A stretch of 64,000 nt of DNA from Cristatella mucedo (Eukaryota > Bryozoa > Phylactolaemata > Cristatellidae). Below, piece after piece: positions 43,085 to 53,120 of this stretch (positions within the stretch are counted from its first letter, which is position 1; the number at the start of each line of letters is the position of its first letter). The notes beneath the pieces are model-generated. The model had not been told where the DNA came from. It made no database searches and worked only from the letters and a program-made list of their open reading frames with translations. The DNA lies in NCBI GenBank assembly GCA_009760855.2, contig WPIO01000201.1, positions 244,103 to 308,102 on the forward strand, read 5' to 3'. Position numbers and translations under genes: made by a program.

Positions 43085-43507
43085 GTGTCACCCGTCCGAA
43101 AATTAATCAGCACCGGGTGGCACAGCGCAACCCGGCCGGCATGTGCCCTACTTGCAGTAATTCATTCAGGCCAACTCGACTGGCCTGCTAGCTCAAATAA
43201 CTCACTGACGAGCAGGTGGAGTAACAGCTTAGCCACGATGAGCGTGTGTACGTCTGAAAGCATCGTTCTCGGTACGTACTCCAACAGTCGGATAAACGAT
43301 GAGCATCAGTTGCAAGAGTCTGGTCACGACACATCCAACGCTTACAGCAAGAATTTCCACACCAGCCAATGGATCATCGTTCACCCGACGTGCTGGCGGA
43401 CGAGGGTACCCAGCAGACAAGTGCTGCATATTTCAGCTGGTTTAGGACAGATGGGCGACAATGTTAAGCAGCCAACGGCTGAGTTAAGCAGCCATCAAAA
43501 GAGATAA
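43085..43507 (+). CDS. Candidate coding frame, 140 codons, unknown function
   Basis: The frame opens with GTG, not ATG; the first internal ATG is at about 43238. Codon use shows a clear purine-first bias and the composition is Ser/Thr/Asn/His-rich without low complexity, for example YSNSRINDEHQLQESGHDTS. No domain is recognised. It could be an exon with an undefined acceptor, or chance. It ends at TAA 43505-43507. Confidence 0.25.
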   Translation: MSPVRKLISTGWHSATRPACALLAVIHSGQLDWPASSNNSLTSRWSNSLATMSVCTSESIVLGTYSNSRINDEHQLQESGHDTSNAYSKNFHTSQWIIVHPTCWRTRVPSRQVLHISAGLGQMGDNVKQPTAELSSHQKR

Positions 43508-44044
43508 GCAGGTGTCAGCAGAGAGCATTTCTTATAAAAAAGGTCCAGCAACTGCCTTGGGGCGTTAAATTTCACAAATGTGCTTTCTCAAGAGCGTCGG
43601 GCCAGGTTGAAGCCAACAGCCTATGACTCGGCGCATCAATTCTATTTGAATTGTGGTCGAGCTGCCGTGTCATAGCTCTAGCTAAACGAACCTGATGCTC
43701 GCCTGCAAGCAGTGATGGAAGCCTGTCGGACTGGGCGCTCACCTTGGGTGGAGCAGAACATGCCACTATTTTAGTATCAAGCACGTCACGGCTTGGTTAT
43801 TAATAAAGATTGCAGACATTTTCCGAAGCAGCCCATTATCACATACGTCCAACAAATAGCAGTGACTTGAGCATGCATACACTACGACGCAGTCACAGCC
43901 CATGCTCACTTTCTGATAGGAAGGGGCCGAACCAAGAAAATCCTACTGAAATTGAATACAAGAGCCTTGAAGACACGACGATGCTGCTACATGGGCAAAA
44001 AATGCAAGTCGGTGATAAATGGCTTCGTAAGACAGCAGCACAAT
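43508..44044. other. No recognised gene
   Basis: The first half of the frame at 43810-44253 precedes LINE-B sequence and shows no motif. Confidence 0.35.
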
Positions 44045-44615
44045 CACGGCACACTTGCCTAGCGGCCCAGTCTGAGTACGTGTCTCGTTTGCTAAAAGAG
44101 CTAGCATGCATGCCAGTTGAGCAACGGATACAGAGCAAAGTTCTTACACTGTACCACAAGGCCCGCCACGGCTTAGCTCCTTCGTACCTAGCTGAACTGC
44201 TGCATCAGTCTCAGCCTGTCCGGGCCCCAGGTCCTGTGTGGACAATAAATTAGCTGTTCTATTCCCACTTAAAGACTGTTGGCGACAGAAGCTTTAGCTC
44301 TGCAAGTCCTAGACTGTGGAACTTACTTCTACGATTCTTATGCAACGACAACTACTCTCTTGCTGCCGACTATGGCTCATTATTTTCAGCAGTCCTGAGC
44401 TGCTACTTCCATGCTACTCACTATCTCAATAGCTCTCCTGACTCTGCTATGCTTCCCACTTTCTCTTTTTTGCATGAGACGAAGTCTGTTGGCTACCGAA
44501 TGCGTACCAAAAGCCGCTTAGGCTGTGAGTGCGCTATACAAAACTCTCCTGCATAATATCCACGTGGTCTTTATGACTTTGTGGAGTTACAGACGGTTAT
44601 ACATTATTTTGTACC
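44045..44615 (+). pseudogene. LINE-B copy, C-terminal coding region and 3' end
   Basis: The open frame at 43810-44253 carries the LINE-B C-terminal region: LACMPVEQRIQSKVLTLYHK, then ARHGLAPSYLAELLHQSQPV. The frame is then shifted but still recognisable (SFSS...LWN-type sequence at about 44285-44330). The 3' UTR ends with TTTATGACTTTGTGGAGTTA and ACATTATTTT. It is 5'-truncated and frameshifted, with no catalytic domain. Confidence 0.85.
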
Positions 44616-44838
44616 AACTACAAGCGTTGTACAAGCTTTTTAGGAAGACATACTGGTAGTGACCAGCAGGTTTAGATGAGATGATACAAATGCACTTCCA
44701 ACTTGGCAGTAGAATCCTAGTCTTAGCAAGGCATGACTATAGAGCTGATTCGGGAATGGCCATCCTCAATCTTATCTGTGTGATTCATTCAATCTAAGCT
44801 CCAGTTATATTGCCTAACCTACGGATCATGCTCACACC
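44616..44838. other. No recognised gene
   Basis: Nothing supported. Confidence 0.35.
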
Positions 44839-45246
44839 TTAACCATGCTGCCCTGTACTCATCCACATGTAGAGATTCGTCGAAGGGTCTTGATGCCGAA
44901 CAGTGACTATCAGGTGCATATTGGTACCAAGCAGTGTGCTTAACGAAGGCTTCCAAGCCGCGATCTGAGGGCAGTGTCTGGCGGCTTGAGAGGGCAGCAG
45001 TTGGCGACAACTATGCGATGCAATCTGGCCACAAGGGGACTCAAATAAAACGTCTGAGGATCTGCGCCTTCCTCTGCACTTTCCAAATTGGACTGCACTT
45101 AATAAGGCCTCTTCCATTATAGGTGAAGGCAAACGTAAAAGAAACCTAGTGAATGGACACATTGTTGTAAATCCTGCATAAAAAAGGACTAAGAGACTCC
45201 ACACTTTTAGGTCTTTCAATACCAGTAAGCAGCAGTATATGGTCAT
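44839..45246 (-). CDS. Candidate ORF, 135 aa, unknown function
   Basis: The frame begins with a true ATG at 45246-45244. It has a hydrophobic start (CCLLVLKDLKVWSLLVLFYA) that could act as a signal peptide or anchor, then a Ser/Arg/Gln-rich body. No domain is recognised and codon bias is only moderate. An overlapping plus-strand frame (44934-45122) is shorter. Confidence 0.2.
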   Translation of the reverse strand: MTIYCCLLVLKDLKVWSLLVLFYAGFTTMCPFTRFLLRLPSPIMEEALLSAVQFGKCRGRRRSSDVLFESPCGQIASHSCRQLLPSQAARHCPQIAAWKPSLSTLLGTNMHLIVTVRHQDPSTNLYMWMSTGQHG

Positions 45247-45274
45247 TAGTATAATAATTATGCTAACTCAAGAG

Positions 45275-45285
45275 CAAGATATGTA

Positions 45286-45320
<35 letters not shown>

Positions 45321-45345
45321 CTATATATACATATGTATATATGTA

Positions 45346-45390
<45 letters not shown>
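45275..45390. repeat. (AT)n / (AC)n compound microsatellite
   Basis: AT runs at about 45282-45322 and 45359-45388 flank an AC run at about 45345-45361. Confidence 0.95.
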
Positions 45391-46060
45391 TTGCTCTTGA
45401 GTGAGGTTAGTGCCTGGCTTGCACACAGCCAGTGCAATGGCAAAGGGTCGGTTATGGCTAGCAAAGAAAAGTACTGTCAACATGTCTTTTTAATGCAGTG
45501 CAGATGAGTCTCAAGCAAGCCAGAAAAACCACCAAGGAAAGCACGTACAAGTCCAATCAGGTATTCACAAGTAATGCCAACGGGGACATGAAGCCGATGG
45601 GAGCAGAACTTCGGTCACCCTCCAAGCCACAAGGTTCGTCTTACAGTAATGGAAAGGCCACACTACTTACAAGTGATGCCGGATGCAAGGCAGCTTGGAC
45701 GGCAATCAGAAACTTTAATTGCGGTTAGTCACACTGAAAAAAGAAGAGCCAGCATTGCCACCAATCGCCAAATAAAGGTTCCTCTCTTCCGTGGTAGCGA
45801 CTTTCAAAAGACTTCATTGGATCTATGTCATCGAAGCACCGTGCGGTTTATCAATCTGGCATGCAGTGGCAGGCCTTGTTGGACTGCCTTTATCACAGCA
45901 CTTGGTTAAGATAGAGCAGGGTGGTGAAACGCTGTTGGTCTCCTGCTGGAAACTGGTGATAGGATCGTACGCTACCATCAATCGTCGATTGAATTCCATT
46001 TTAACCGTAAGCAACCGTACTTGGCCACAAACTATGTTGATTAACTATATACAAAAGAGT
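45391..46060. other. No recognised gene; weak coding-like frames
   Basis: Plus-strand frames at 45498-45728 (Ser/Lys-rich) and 45791-46135 look weakly coding. The second has a possible donor, TTAACC|GTAAGC, at about 46008. They overlap in different frames and neither has a motif. Confidence 0.25.
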
Positions 46061-46069
46061 GAACGAGAG

Positions 46070-46105
46070 AGAGCAAGAGATGAGAGAGAGAGAGAGAGAG
46101 GAAGG
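46070..46105. repeat. (GA)n microsatellite
   Basis: Interrupted GA run of about 35 bp. Confidence 0.9.
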
Positions 46106-46790
46106 GGCTACGCCAACGTCCGTGATAATGCCTAAGGCAATGGCTGCTGCTAGTGTTGCTGCAGGTGCACGACAGGTAAGCTGGGCTGGGCAGGCAGATC
46201 GCTGCAACACCAACTGCCACGCTAGCACAAAGGCTGAAAACTGAGGAGATGGAGGAGAGGGATGATGAGGAGAAGAAAGAAAATACAAATAATGAACAGG
46301 AAAAGAAGAAGGTGGGAACACTTTACAAACTAGAGCAGTGTAACGAGAAGAGAGGGCGAGAGCCCAAACCACATTTCGCCATTAAGCCAGCTTTCAGACT
46401 GCCATTGGCATCCCCACCATTAGACGCAACTATTGCATGGTGGCCAAGCTGAGTGGACAAGAAGAAAGAATCTCGACAATGGCAATTGCCAACCCCTCTG
46501 CTAACTCAGAAGGCGAAATGACAGAAATAACCATGCTCAAGCAACTGCCCATGTCAAAGGCATGCAGCTTCTCAACCTGGCATTGGGCAAGCTACACCCA
46601 CAGCCTGGGCAAGATGATCACTCTATCCATAGAGCATACTGGGATACCGTCGAGTAGGCTATTCGAGCATTCTCATTTACGTACCAGCAGCGCCACTTGC
46701 AGTAGGCAACAAAGAGCTTCCTATTGTATAAATCGTAAGCCGCGACGTTCGGATTTTCGCTGTCAACATTTGATCATTCCTGCTTTATAG
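46106..46790. other. No recognised gene
   Basis: Charged or low-complexity frames occur at 46249-46452 and 46437-46790 (+). No family motif was seen. Confidence 0.35.
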
Positions 46791-46860
46791 CACATTTAAG
46801 CTCCTACAAAGATATTAAGCTCTCTGATAGTGTTACACGAAGGTATCATTATTAACATAA
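46790..46860 (+). mobile_element. LINE-A extreme 3' end, heavily decayed
   Basis: GCACATTTAAGCTCCTACAA, AGATATTAAGCTCTCTGATA and ATCATTATTAACATAAC correspond in order to the LINE-A hairpin and tail, with many substitutions. Confidence 0.55.
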
Positions 46861-46889
46861 CTAGCAGTACTCAGTTCAATCTTAAGCAC

Positions 46890-47226
46890 TCTGTCTCTCG
46901 CTTTCTCGCTCTCTCTCTCTCTCTCGCCTGCTCTGTATTTAAGTCATCCGCACAACAGCCTAAGATAAATAAACCAAAGTATACCCACGCCCTTTTCATG
47001 TGTTGCAGGGCTTGAGGCCACGAATTTTCATCAGATACTCTTACTCTAACGTTGATTGATACAGGTGGACACAGTCAGCCAGTGGCTCTCTCTCTCTCAC
47101 ACATACACTCACACGCGAACGCACACTTTCAGTGCCTCTCCCTACCTCTCTCTCCCTCTCTCTTTCTGTCTCTTTCTCTGTCTCTGTCTCTGTCTCTGTC
47201 TCTCTGTCTCTCTCTGTCTCTCTCTG

Positions 47227-47287
<61 letters not shown>

Positions 47288-47427
47288 ATTGCATTTAGCT
47301 CTCCTTCGTTGCTTGTCTCCCACTCTCTCAGAATTTCAATCTTACTCTATACACTATGTCGGCCTCCACTTATTTCTCTCTACACCTATATTTCTCCCTG
47401 CTCTCCCCTCGTTATTGTCACTACCTT

Positions 47428-47485
<58 letters not shown>

Positions 47486-47856
47486 CTTTCTCTCCTACTC
47501 TCTCTCTCTCTCTATCTCCCTTTCTAGTTCTCTCTCTCTCCCTTTCTCTCGCTTTCTCACTAAATTTCTTAATCATCCTGAATCCCCTACCATATTTTCG
47601 TGTCTCTGTCAACATCTCTTTTTCTTTTTTCCTTCCATCCCCCTGTCATCTCTTAGTCCCATTTCTTTTCTTTCTCATCTCAATTCTTTTTTCTCTCTCT
47701 TCCAAATTTCTCATGTCTTTACCATCTATTGTCTCCATTCCTCTTCTTTATCTCTCATCTCTGTCTCTCCCTTCGCTCACCATAGTTCCATCAGTTCCTT
47801 TGTTCTCTACTCTACTTCTCTTCTACTTACACCTGTTCTTTCTTTCTCATGGCTTC

Positions 47857-47909
<53 letters not shown>

Positions 47910-47945
47910 ACTCTAACTCACTCTGTTTCTCTCTTTCGCTCGGGG
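46890..47945. repeat. Polypyrimidine CT-rich tract, about 1 kb
   Basis: The plus strand is almost entirely C and T, with perfect CT runs at about 47229-47284, 47431-47480 and 47861-47895. All plus-strand frames stay open (up to 305 codons at 47052-47969) with Ser/Leu-rich translations. This is compositional and not a gene. A B-box-like GGCTTGAGGCC at about 47009 may be a SINE remnant. Confidence 0.95.
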
Positions 47946-48400
47946 CCATATGTGCTGAGTAAAAAATAGGCTCCAGAGACATCTAAGCTTACAAATATCC
48001 GTCCGGTCAATGCCATCATATTTCTTCAGATAACAACCACATCAACCTGCGCTTGATCCTTTAAAAGCTCTTTAAAATCGCTGTACTCCATTGCTGCATG
48101 CATTTCTGATATTTTCGATCATACCTATCCAAACTTCTTCTGAATCTGGCTAGGCTTCGCTTCATACCACTCACTCGTCTTAATCGAGCCAGTTGCATGT
48201 AATCAGAATCAACCTCAGATATTTAGAAGAACGTGCATTTATATTACATGCTTTCAAAGCCTAGAACAGGCTCCCAACTGACGTGGCAATATTCCATAAC
48301 TAGTTGATATTTCAAAAGAAGCTAAAAACGTACCAATTCCTTTGAGCCGTTAATGAGTCATTGTCATTTCTGTGCTAGCCATGCCGACGATACATGTGAA
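47946..48400 (+). mobile_element. Degenerate LINE C-terminal fragment
   Basis: At about 48240-48345 the plus strand translates to CIYITCFQSLEQAPN, then after a stop RGNIP and LVDISKEAKN. This is the ordered remnant of a CR1/L2-like C-terminus (AFKAWNSLP...F..LKT). Sequence from about 48020 may belong to the same fragment. Confidence 0.5.
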
Positions 48401-48642
48401 TTCAGCTATTAACTAGTTCACATGCTTACTTCGCAGCCTGTTTCAATTACTCGTTAGTTCTCTTTGTGTGCTATTACAATGACATATTAGCATATACATA
48501 AACAAAACCCCAAAGTAGCGCCTCTTGACGCGTTAGTCGAAAATGCTCTCACACACAACAACCATATCATAACCAAAAGAAGTTCAGTAACAATATTCGT
48601 TCAATGCAAGTGGCAGCATGCATCTGTCGTCAACGAACTTAC

Positions 48643-48924
48643 TTCCCGCAATGGACGCCGCTTCTTTTGCTTCACGCGACAGCAAGGAGATAGCAGCTTG
48701 TGGCTCGGGCTCAAGATCCGGAGCAGCTTTCCCATCCGAGCCGGTTCGATAGGCAAGGGACTTGAGCAAAGTTCGAACAGCAGATTCATTGCAACAGACG
48801 CAAGGAGCCGAATATTCGGGTCTTATCTTGAAATCCATACTTGGCCATTCTTCGACTGCAATCCGTAATCAACCATTCAACAGCCTAACGATGCCGTTAC
48901 CAAGGATGATATAGCTTGTACGAT
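48643..48924 (-). CDS. Candidate coding exon with an in-frame TGA, unknown protein
   Basis: The frame from ATG 48838 runs EYSAPCVCCNESAVRTLLKS, then LAYRTGSDGKAAPDLEPEP, and reaches a strong donor GGGAA|GTAAGT at 48643/48642. Codon bias is clearly coding-like. Upstream, the same frame continues without a shift through WPS, EE, AVIRL (reversed order on the minus strand) to a single TGA at 48871-48869. It then goes on to a strong acceptor TTTTTTCGCAG at 48925. A weaker acceptor, GGATTGCAG, lies after the TGA, so the exon could start at 48855 instead. The ATG also has an acceptable Kozak context. Options are an exon starting at 48855 or 48838, or a longer exon disrupted by CGA-to-TGA decay. The family is not recognised. 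Confidence 0.4.
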
Positions 48925-49475
48925 CTGCGAAAAAATCATCACTTTTGTTGATCTCATTCTGCAATGTGATATGGCATAGTATCAGACATAATCCCAATTG
49001 GATAAATTTCCCCAAAACCAAGGGCTTTGACATACGAATCATGCAAGTAGTTGCTCGAAAGCATTTCATTCAGAAAAAGGCAAAGCACCAGTACCAGCAC
49101 CGACTCCACTGCCGAAACAAAAAAATGATACAACTTCTCGCATATCGCCAACAATCTGCAAAGGCAAACGAGACTATAAAAGCTGTAGGGAATACCTGCC
49201 GATGCAACTCAATAGGGAATAACCCCGGGATAGGACGGACAGCCTGTACGACCAGGCAGTCACGGTAAGTGATCGCTACGGAGAAATGCCAAGGCTATCC
49301 AGCTTGAATTGCTGCTGCCGGTAACAGCACGTTGCTGCTTTGCAACCTCAGAAGACGATGGCGGCCAGGCACAGGCAGTGACACGGTGCATAGCCAAGGA
49401 GGATCAAATGCCTAGTAAAGAGGCCGTTAGAGAACGCCGGCACGGCTATCAGCAGTAGCCCGATCACAGCGGACC
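48925..49475. other. Possible intron/exon sequence of the same minus-strand locus
   Basis: A very good acceptor, CTCGTTTGCCTTTGCAG, reads on the minus strand at about 49155. The frame after it (49154-48954) is open for 66 codons and contains YVKALGFGEIYPIGI. A separate hydrophobic run, AVIGLLLIAVPAFSNGLF, is open at about 49465-49410. Neither can be joined to the flanking segments with confidence. Confidence 0.25.
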
Positions 49476-49640
49476 TTAAGGTAGGCTCTCATCGACGACC
49501 GACATGTGACGTTCCCTGTGAGCTGGGATTTTGTCACAAAGAGCAAAGGTAATTACAGCCAACAATAGAAAAATTCTGCTGACCAACCAGCCTCGTTTAT
49601 ATGTAGCACCAGATGAGCCAAAGTGGCTGTCACCCTCCAT
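49476..49640 (-). CDS. Candidate small secreted or membrane-anchored ORF, 54 aa
   Basis: An ATG in strong context (AGCATGG) at 49640 opens MEGDSHFGSSGATYKRGWLV, then a hydrophobic core, SRIFLLLAVITFALC. The core could be a signal peptide or anchor. A short polar tail ends in TAA at 49476. Upstream the frame stays open past a possible acceptor, CTGCTGCTGCAG. No family is recognised and no good donor was found. Confidence 0.25.
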   Translation of the reverse strand: MEGDSHFGSSGATYKRGWLVSRIFLLLAVITFALCDKIPAHRERHMSVVDESLP

Positions 49641-49806
49641 GCTGCCGCCGGCAAGCAAACTTTCCTGCAGCAGCACTCGAACCCGCAGCCTTGGTCGAGA
49701 AGAGGGTGGAGCCAGGCTTCCCTTAACTCTCAAAAACCAATAGAAGTCGCTTATAATTATAATATATAATTATAAATGCGTTCATGTAGCACACAAGAAA
49801 GCTCAC

Positions 49807-50033
49807 TCTGAGGCACTTCGGCTGCAAAAGATGGGATGCCAAAGGGTTGGTGGTCGTGACTTGCACAGGTTCAGTGCAATAATGATGGCACATACATACT
49901 GAGCAAACGCAATTAGGAGCACGTAAATTTTTAGCATTATTCTAAATGTCTCCCAGTCAAAGGAATGTCGTGGCAGGTCGATTAGCAGCAAAGGAGCTCC
50001 ACAAAGTTTAGTGATCGTAAACACGGAAGGCAC
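49807..50033 (-). CDS. Candidate exon with a membrane helix, unknown protein
   Basis: The open frame starts with GTG, so it is at best an internal exon. It contains a clear hydrophobic segment, IYVLLIAFAQYVCAIIIAL, followed by CKSRPP, typical of a membrane helix and its positive cytosolic edge. A strong donor, CAGA|GTGAGC, lies at 49807/49806. The acceptor is unclear. It lies on the same strand as the candidates at 49.5 and 48.7 kb. Confidence 0.28.
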
Positions 50034-50111
50034 ATGCCTCTGTTTATCTATATTTCTTTCTTTCTGTCCCTCTATCTATAAAGGATACGAGGTTAGTTAT
50101 AGAGGCATGGC
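50034..50111. other. Spacer
   Basis: Short AT/CT-rich spacer before the SINE. Confidence 0.4.
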
Positions 50112-50265
50112 TAAACAACTTGGCTGATTTAAACAGCCTCGTCTGTAGAGTGGTAGAAGAGCCTTAAAGGCTATCACCGCCAAATGCAATTGGCAATAAC
50201 AGATAGCCCACTTCAGGACTCGAACCCATGACATGCTAATCTTTTAGCAGGCACCCCACTCACAT
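50112..50265 (-). mobile_element. SINE family 1 copy with near-canonical B box
   Basis: On the minus strand the B box reads GGTTCGAGTCC, the best match in the window, preceded by a degenerate A box (GTGAGTGGGGTGCCTGCTA). The body has GGCGGTGATAGCCTTTAAGG, CTCTTCTACCACTCTACAGA and CGAGGCTGTTTAAATCAG. It is homologous to the 4.1-kb copy. Confidence 0.75.
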
Positions 50266-50859
50266 ACCTCCTTTACAATCTGCGCCGAATGGCCACTAAC
50301 TTCCTTGAGCATAACTGCGCTTCCGTGAACGTAAAAATTAAAGTAAGCCTCTAAGTAAGTGCATATTCCAAGTTAGAAAGTCTCACTAAAGATTGATTCC
50401 TTTAGCAGTACTCCTGTGATGCCTCACAGTTAACAGGGAGTACAAATCCATAACCCCTCATAGCTAGGACAGCGCTTTGGTGCCACAGTCTGCTCCTTAC
50501 TTCTGGACGTAAGTGAAATTATGCCCTGCCCAGAAAAAATACGATAGTGAAAGTTTCTGGGTTTTCGAAATCGCGTCTACAATACTGAGTTCCTTTTAAT
50601 CCAGGATTCAAGCCATTGCCCTGGACCATCAACACCTAGTGCCAGCCTCACCAGTTCGGCTGAAGTCTTTTCTACCGCATAGACACCACAAAGTTTTAAT
50701 AATACATTTGTACAGTGATCTCAAATAACTGATTTCTGTCTAGGTACGTTCCAGATGCTGCGTAGAAAGTATTACGAACTGGCTGACGTTATTACCCGCA
50801 TGCAACAAACAGTGTAAGCAGGCGTATGCACACGAATGCCGAAACACACAGAACCTCCA
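50266..50859. other. No recognised gene
   Basis: GGATTCAAGCC at about 50610-50620 resembles a reversed B box and may be a SINE remnant. Nothing else is supported. Confidence 0.35.
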
Positions 50860-51480
50860 AAGGCTGTAACGTATATATGTGTTTTAAGGATTTCTTGTAA
50901 ATAGCGTCAGATCTCGGGATCTTGTGATATTCACCGGTAGTGAGTTCGAGGCTTTCACAGCATGCAAACACAACGCTTTAAGGCTCGTACTATAACGGTT
51001 TAATACGAAACAGTGTTCAAAGATTGTTGGTAGAGAAGGAGACTAGTTAGACTGGGTGAGCATAAGTCAGAGAAGAAAAAGTCCTCAAATTAAGCCAGAA
51101 CCTTGAAGTCAATAAGCTGCTTGATTGAAAGCTCGTGACGATCGGCGTCAATTCATGTGATGTGGCAACAGCAAATTTCACGACATCAAGCCTCGTGGCA
51201 GAGTTTTGCACCTGAATTCCAATACTGGTAGCCCCACAAGAACTTAGCTACAGACGTCAAGACGGATGTCACAAATGTATGGGCAAGATTAGGATCTGCA
51301 TTCCCATCTAAGCAACCCTGAGTTTTAGTCATTTTTCTCACATATAAAGAGGCTGACTGAACTGCTGAACTGACGGAATGTGGCAATTACTTTAAACCAG
51401 ACAGTACAAGCTGCCTCGGCAGTCCTCTTTATCGACACTGAGTAGGTTGAGCCCGTAGCTGTAGAGGTAATTTGAGGCTA
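50860..51480 (-). mobile_element. Degenerate CR1/L2-like LINE fragment, C-terminal part of RT
   Basis: Minus-strand words align in order with the LINE-A RT-to-C-terminus region. They include the TTTTGCACC...CTGGTAG block (51210-51235) and GTCAAGACGGATGTCACAAATG (about 51257-51278), and GACACT-like sequence at the far end. The frame at 51386-51186 keeps GCLDGNADPNLAHTFVTSV, the RT thumb region, but is broken elsewhere. Divergence suggests an older relative of LINE-A. Confidence 0.7.
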
Positions 51481-52010
51481 TCCGGGGATGGCTTTATAGA
51501 ACCTTCTGGGAAGTCCATTATTGCAAGTTTAATGCGTGCAAAAAACGGCACTGAGTATGTGAACCCGAGCACAGAGTCGATACTTGGGAAACTAGTCCAT
51601 GCATTTGTTAACGGCACGTTTACATTGCCCCAATTCTCTTGTATCGGAACTGTCGAACTGCACCTTCGATCGTCTTCTAGAAGACCAAAACTAAATGATT
51701 TAAGTGGTCTCTACTCAACTGCCTATCTTTCATATCACAACACTTGTTTATAAGCTTCACTTGCTTCATTCGCACCACCATACTTATTTGGTATCCATTG
51801 GCTTCTAGTATTATCTAGAAGTACCTGCTAATCAGCGACTAGTTATTTCACTGTTCCTCAAGCTGAGTTTAGATATCTCGGTGAAACGTCTGTTAGATCA
51901 TATGCATTGGAAATCTGAAACTTGCTTCCAACTATGATCACTATATGCACTGACTTTGCATCTGTTAAACCTCAGCTAAAGATTCATCTGCCAAGTCAGC
52001 CTTCCTTTTC
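51481..52010 (+). mobile_element. Degenerate LINE fragment, opposite strand
   Basis: GTCCATGCATTTGTTAACGG at about 51596 is the RT thumb word seen reversed in LINE-A. At about 51830-51920 the translation follows a C-terminal pattern (NQRLVISLFLKLSLDIS then KRLL). It is old and frameshifted. Confidence 0.55.
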
Positions 52011-52295
52011 ACTGAGAACGATATCTTTTATGTTCCTGTGTGCTTTACAGGCTTACCCGGGCCGAGATGCTTCGGCCCAGAGGTAGATGTGCTCGCCTTT
52101 AATGATTGGGATCGAAGTGAAGGTATTCAATTATAGATGTCAAAGTCGGCTTGAGCCTAGTGTCATCTGTGAAGCACATGAATATAGGTTAGGTTATAAT
52201 ATTCTATACAAGTGAAATACTAGCAGCCACAAGTTTTGCCGCACCAACTCTAACTATGGCCGCCCGATCAATTGCTAAAGTGGGAATCATATTAT
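52011..52295. other. No recognised gene
   Basis: Nothing supported. The last 30 bases are the AT-rich tail of the next element. Confidence 0.4.
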
Positions 52296-52866
52296 TAATA
52301 TTGCACATAATAAAGCGCCCTCAGAGAACTCGATCTCTTTCTTGGCGTTTCACATTTGCTGCGAAGGTAAACCTAATTGAATGGTGAGTTATATCATGCT
52401 TGATAAACAACATGAATGAAGTGGTTAAGGGTGACGTGCACAGTGTCAGCATGCAAGTGCGGTTAGTAGCAGCATGCGGTGTCAGCAGGCATAAGCAAAT
52501 GAAGGGTGAATCGCAGGGCCCCCTAAACGCTATCCTAAGTAGGTGTGTTTTTAGGTTATTTTTACATGTAGTCAAGTCAGGGGGTTTTGAGACTCAAGTC
52601 AGGAGTGAGTTCCAGGATTTGGAAGCATACGACCTACATGCACGGTCTCCAAAGCATTTGAGGCTTGTATGTGGTATTGGTATACAGTTTAATTCCGAAA
52701 AGCGGGTGGTACGATGCTTGGCCTGGTGGGGGAGTAGATCTGAGAGATAGGCTGGAACAGTAGAATGAAGGGGCTTAAAAGTGAGCAACAAAACCATGAA
52801 GTCAATCCGTTGCTTGACTGGTAGCCAGTGCAGATTGGCTAGAAGTGGTGGAATGTCGCTATTTCG
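52296..52866 (-). mobile_element. LINE-A copy, C-terminus plus 3' UTR
   Basis: On the minus strand the frame 52797-52594 carries the C-terminal region: STVPAYLSDLLPHQAKHRTT, then NCIPIPHTSLKCFGDRACRS. The 3' UTR follows with an almost intact terminal hairpin (AAAGCGCCCTCAGAGAACTC...TTGGCGTTTC at about 52313-52352). It is 5'-truncated near 52866, right next to the tail of the long LINE-A copy in the same orientation. Confidence 0.9.
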
Positions 52867-53120
52867 ACAGTCTCGAAGGATAACAATAATATCAAAAATG
52901 ATAATGCACTTGATAAAGCGCCTTCAGAGGACTTAATCTCTCTCTAGGTACTTTAAATTTGCTGCGAAGGGAAATGCAATTGAATGGTAAGTAAAATCAT
53001 GCACGAGAAATAAAAAAAAATGAATAACATGGTTAGGGGTGACATGCAAAGGGTCAGCATGCAAATGTGGTTAGTGGCAGCATGTACAGTGTCAGCACAC
53101 GTAAGCACGTGAAGGACGAA

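Noticed and set aside
47052-47969. 305-codon open frame, the longest in the window
   Set aside because: It lies in a CT-rich tract where all plus-strand frames stay open. The translation is Ser/Leu repeats, so this is composition and not a protein.
48999-49031. LGFGEIYP on the minus strand, reminiscent of a potassium-channel selectivity filter
   Set aside because: The pore helix and the T-x-G-Y/F-G signature are absent, and no flanking transmembrane pair was found in frame. Too short to call.
50112-50265. Possible functional tRNA gene with canonical B box
   Set aside because: The head lacks a cloverleaf and the downstream body is shared with other SINE-1 copies.
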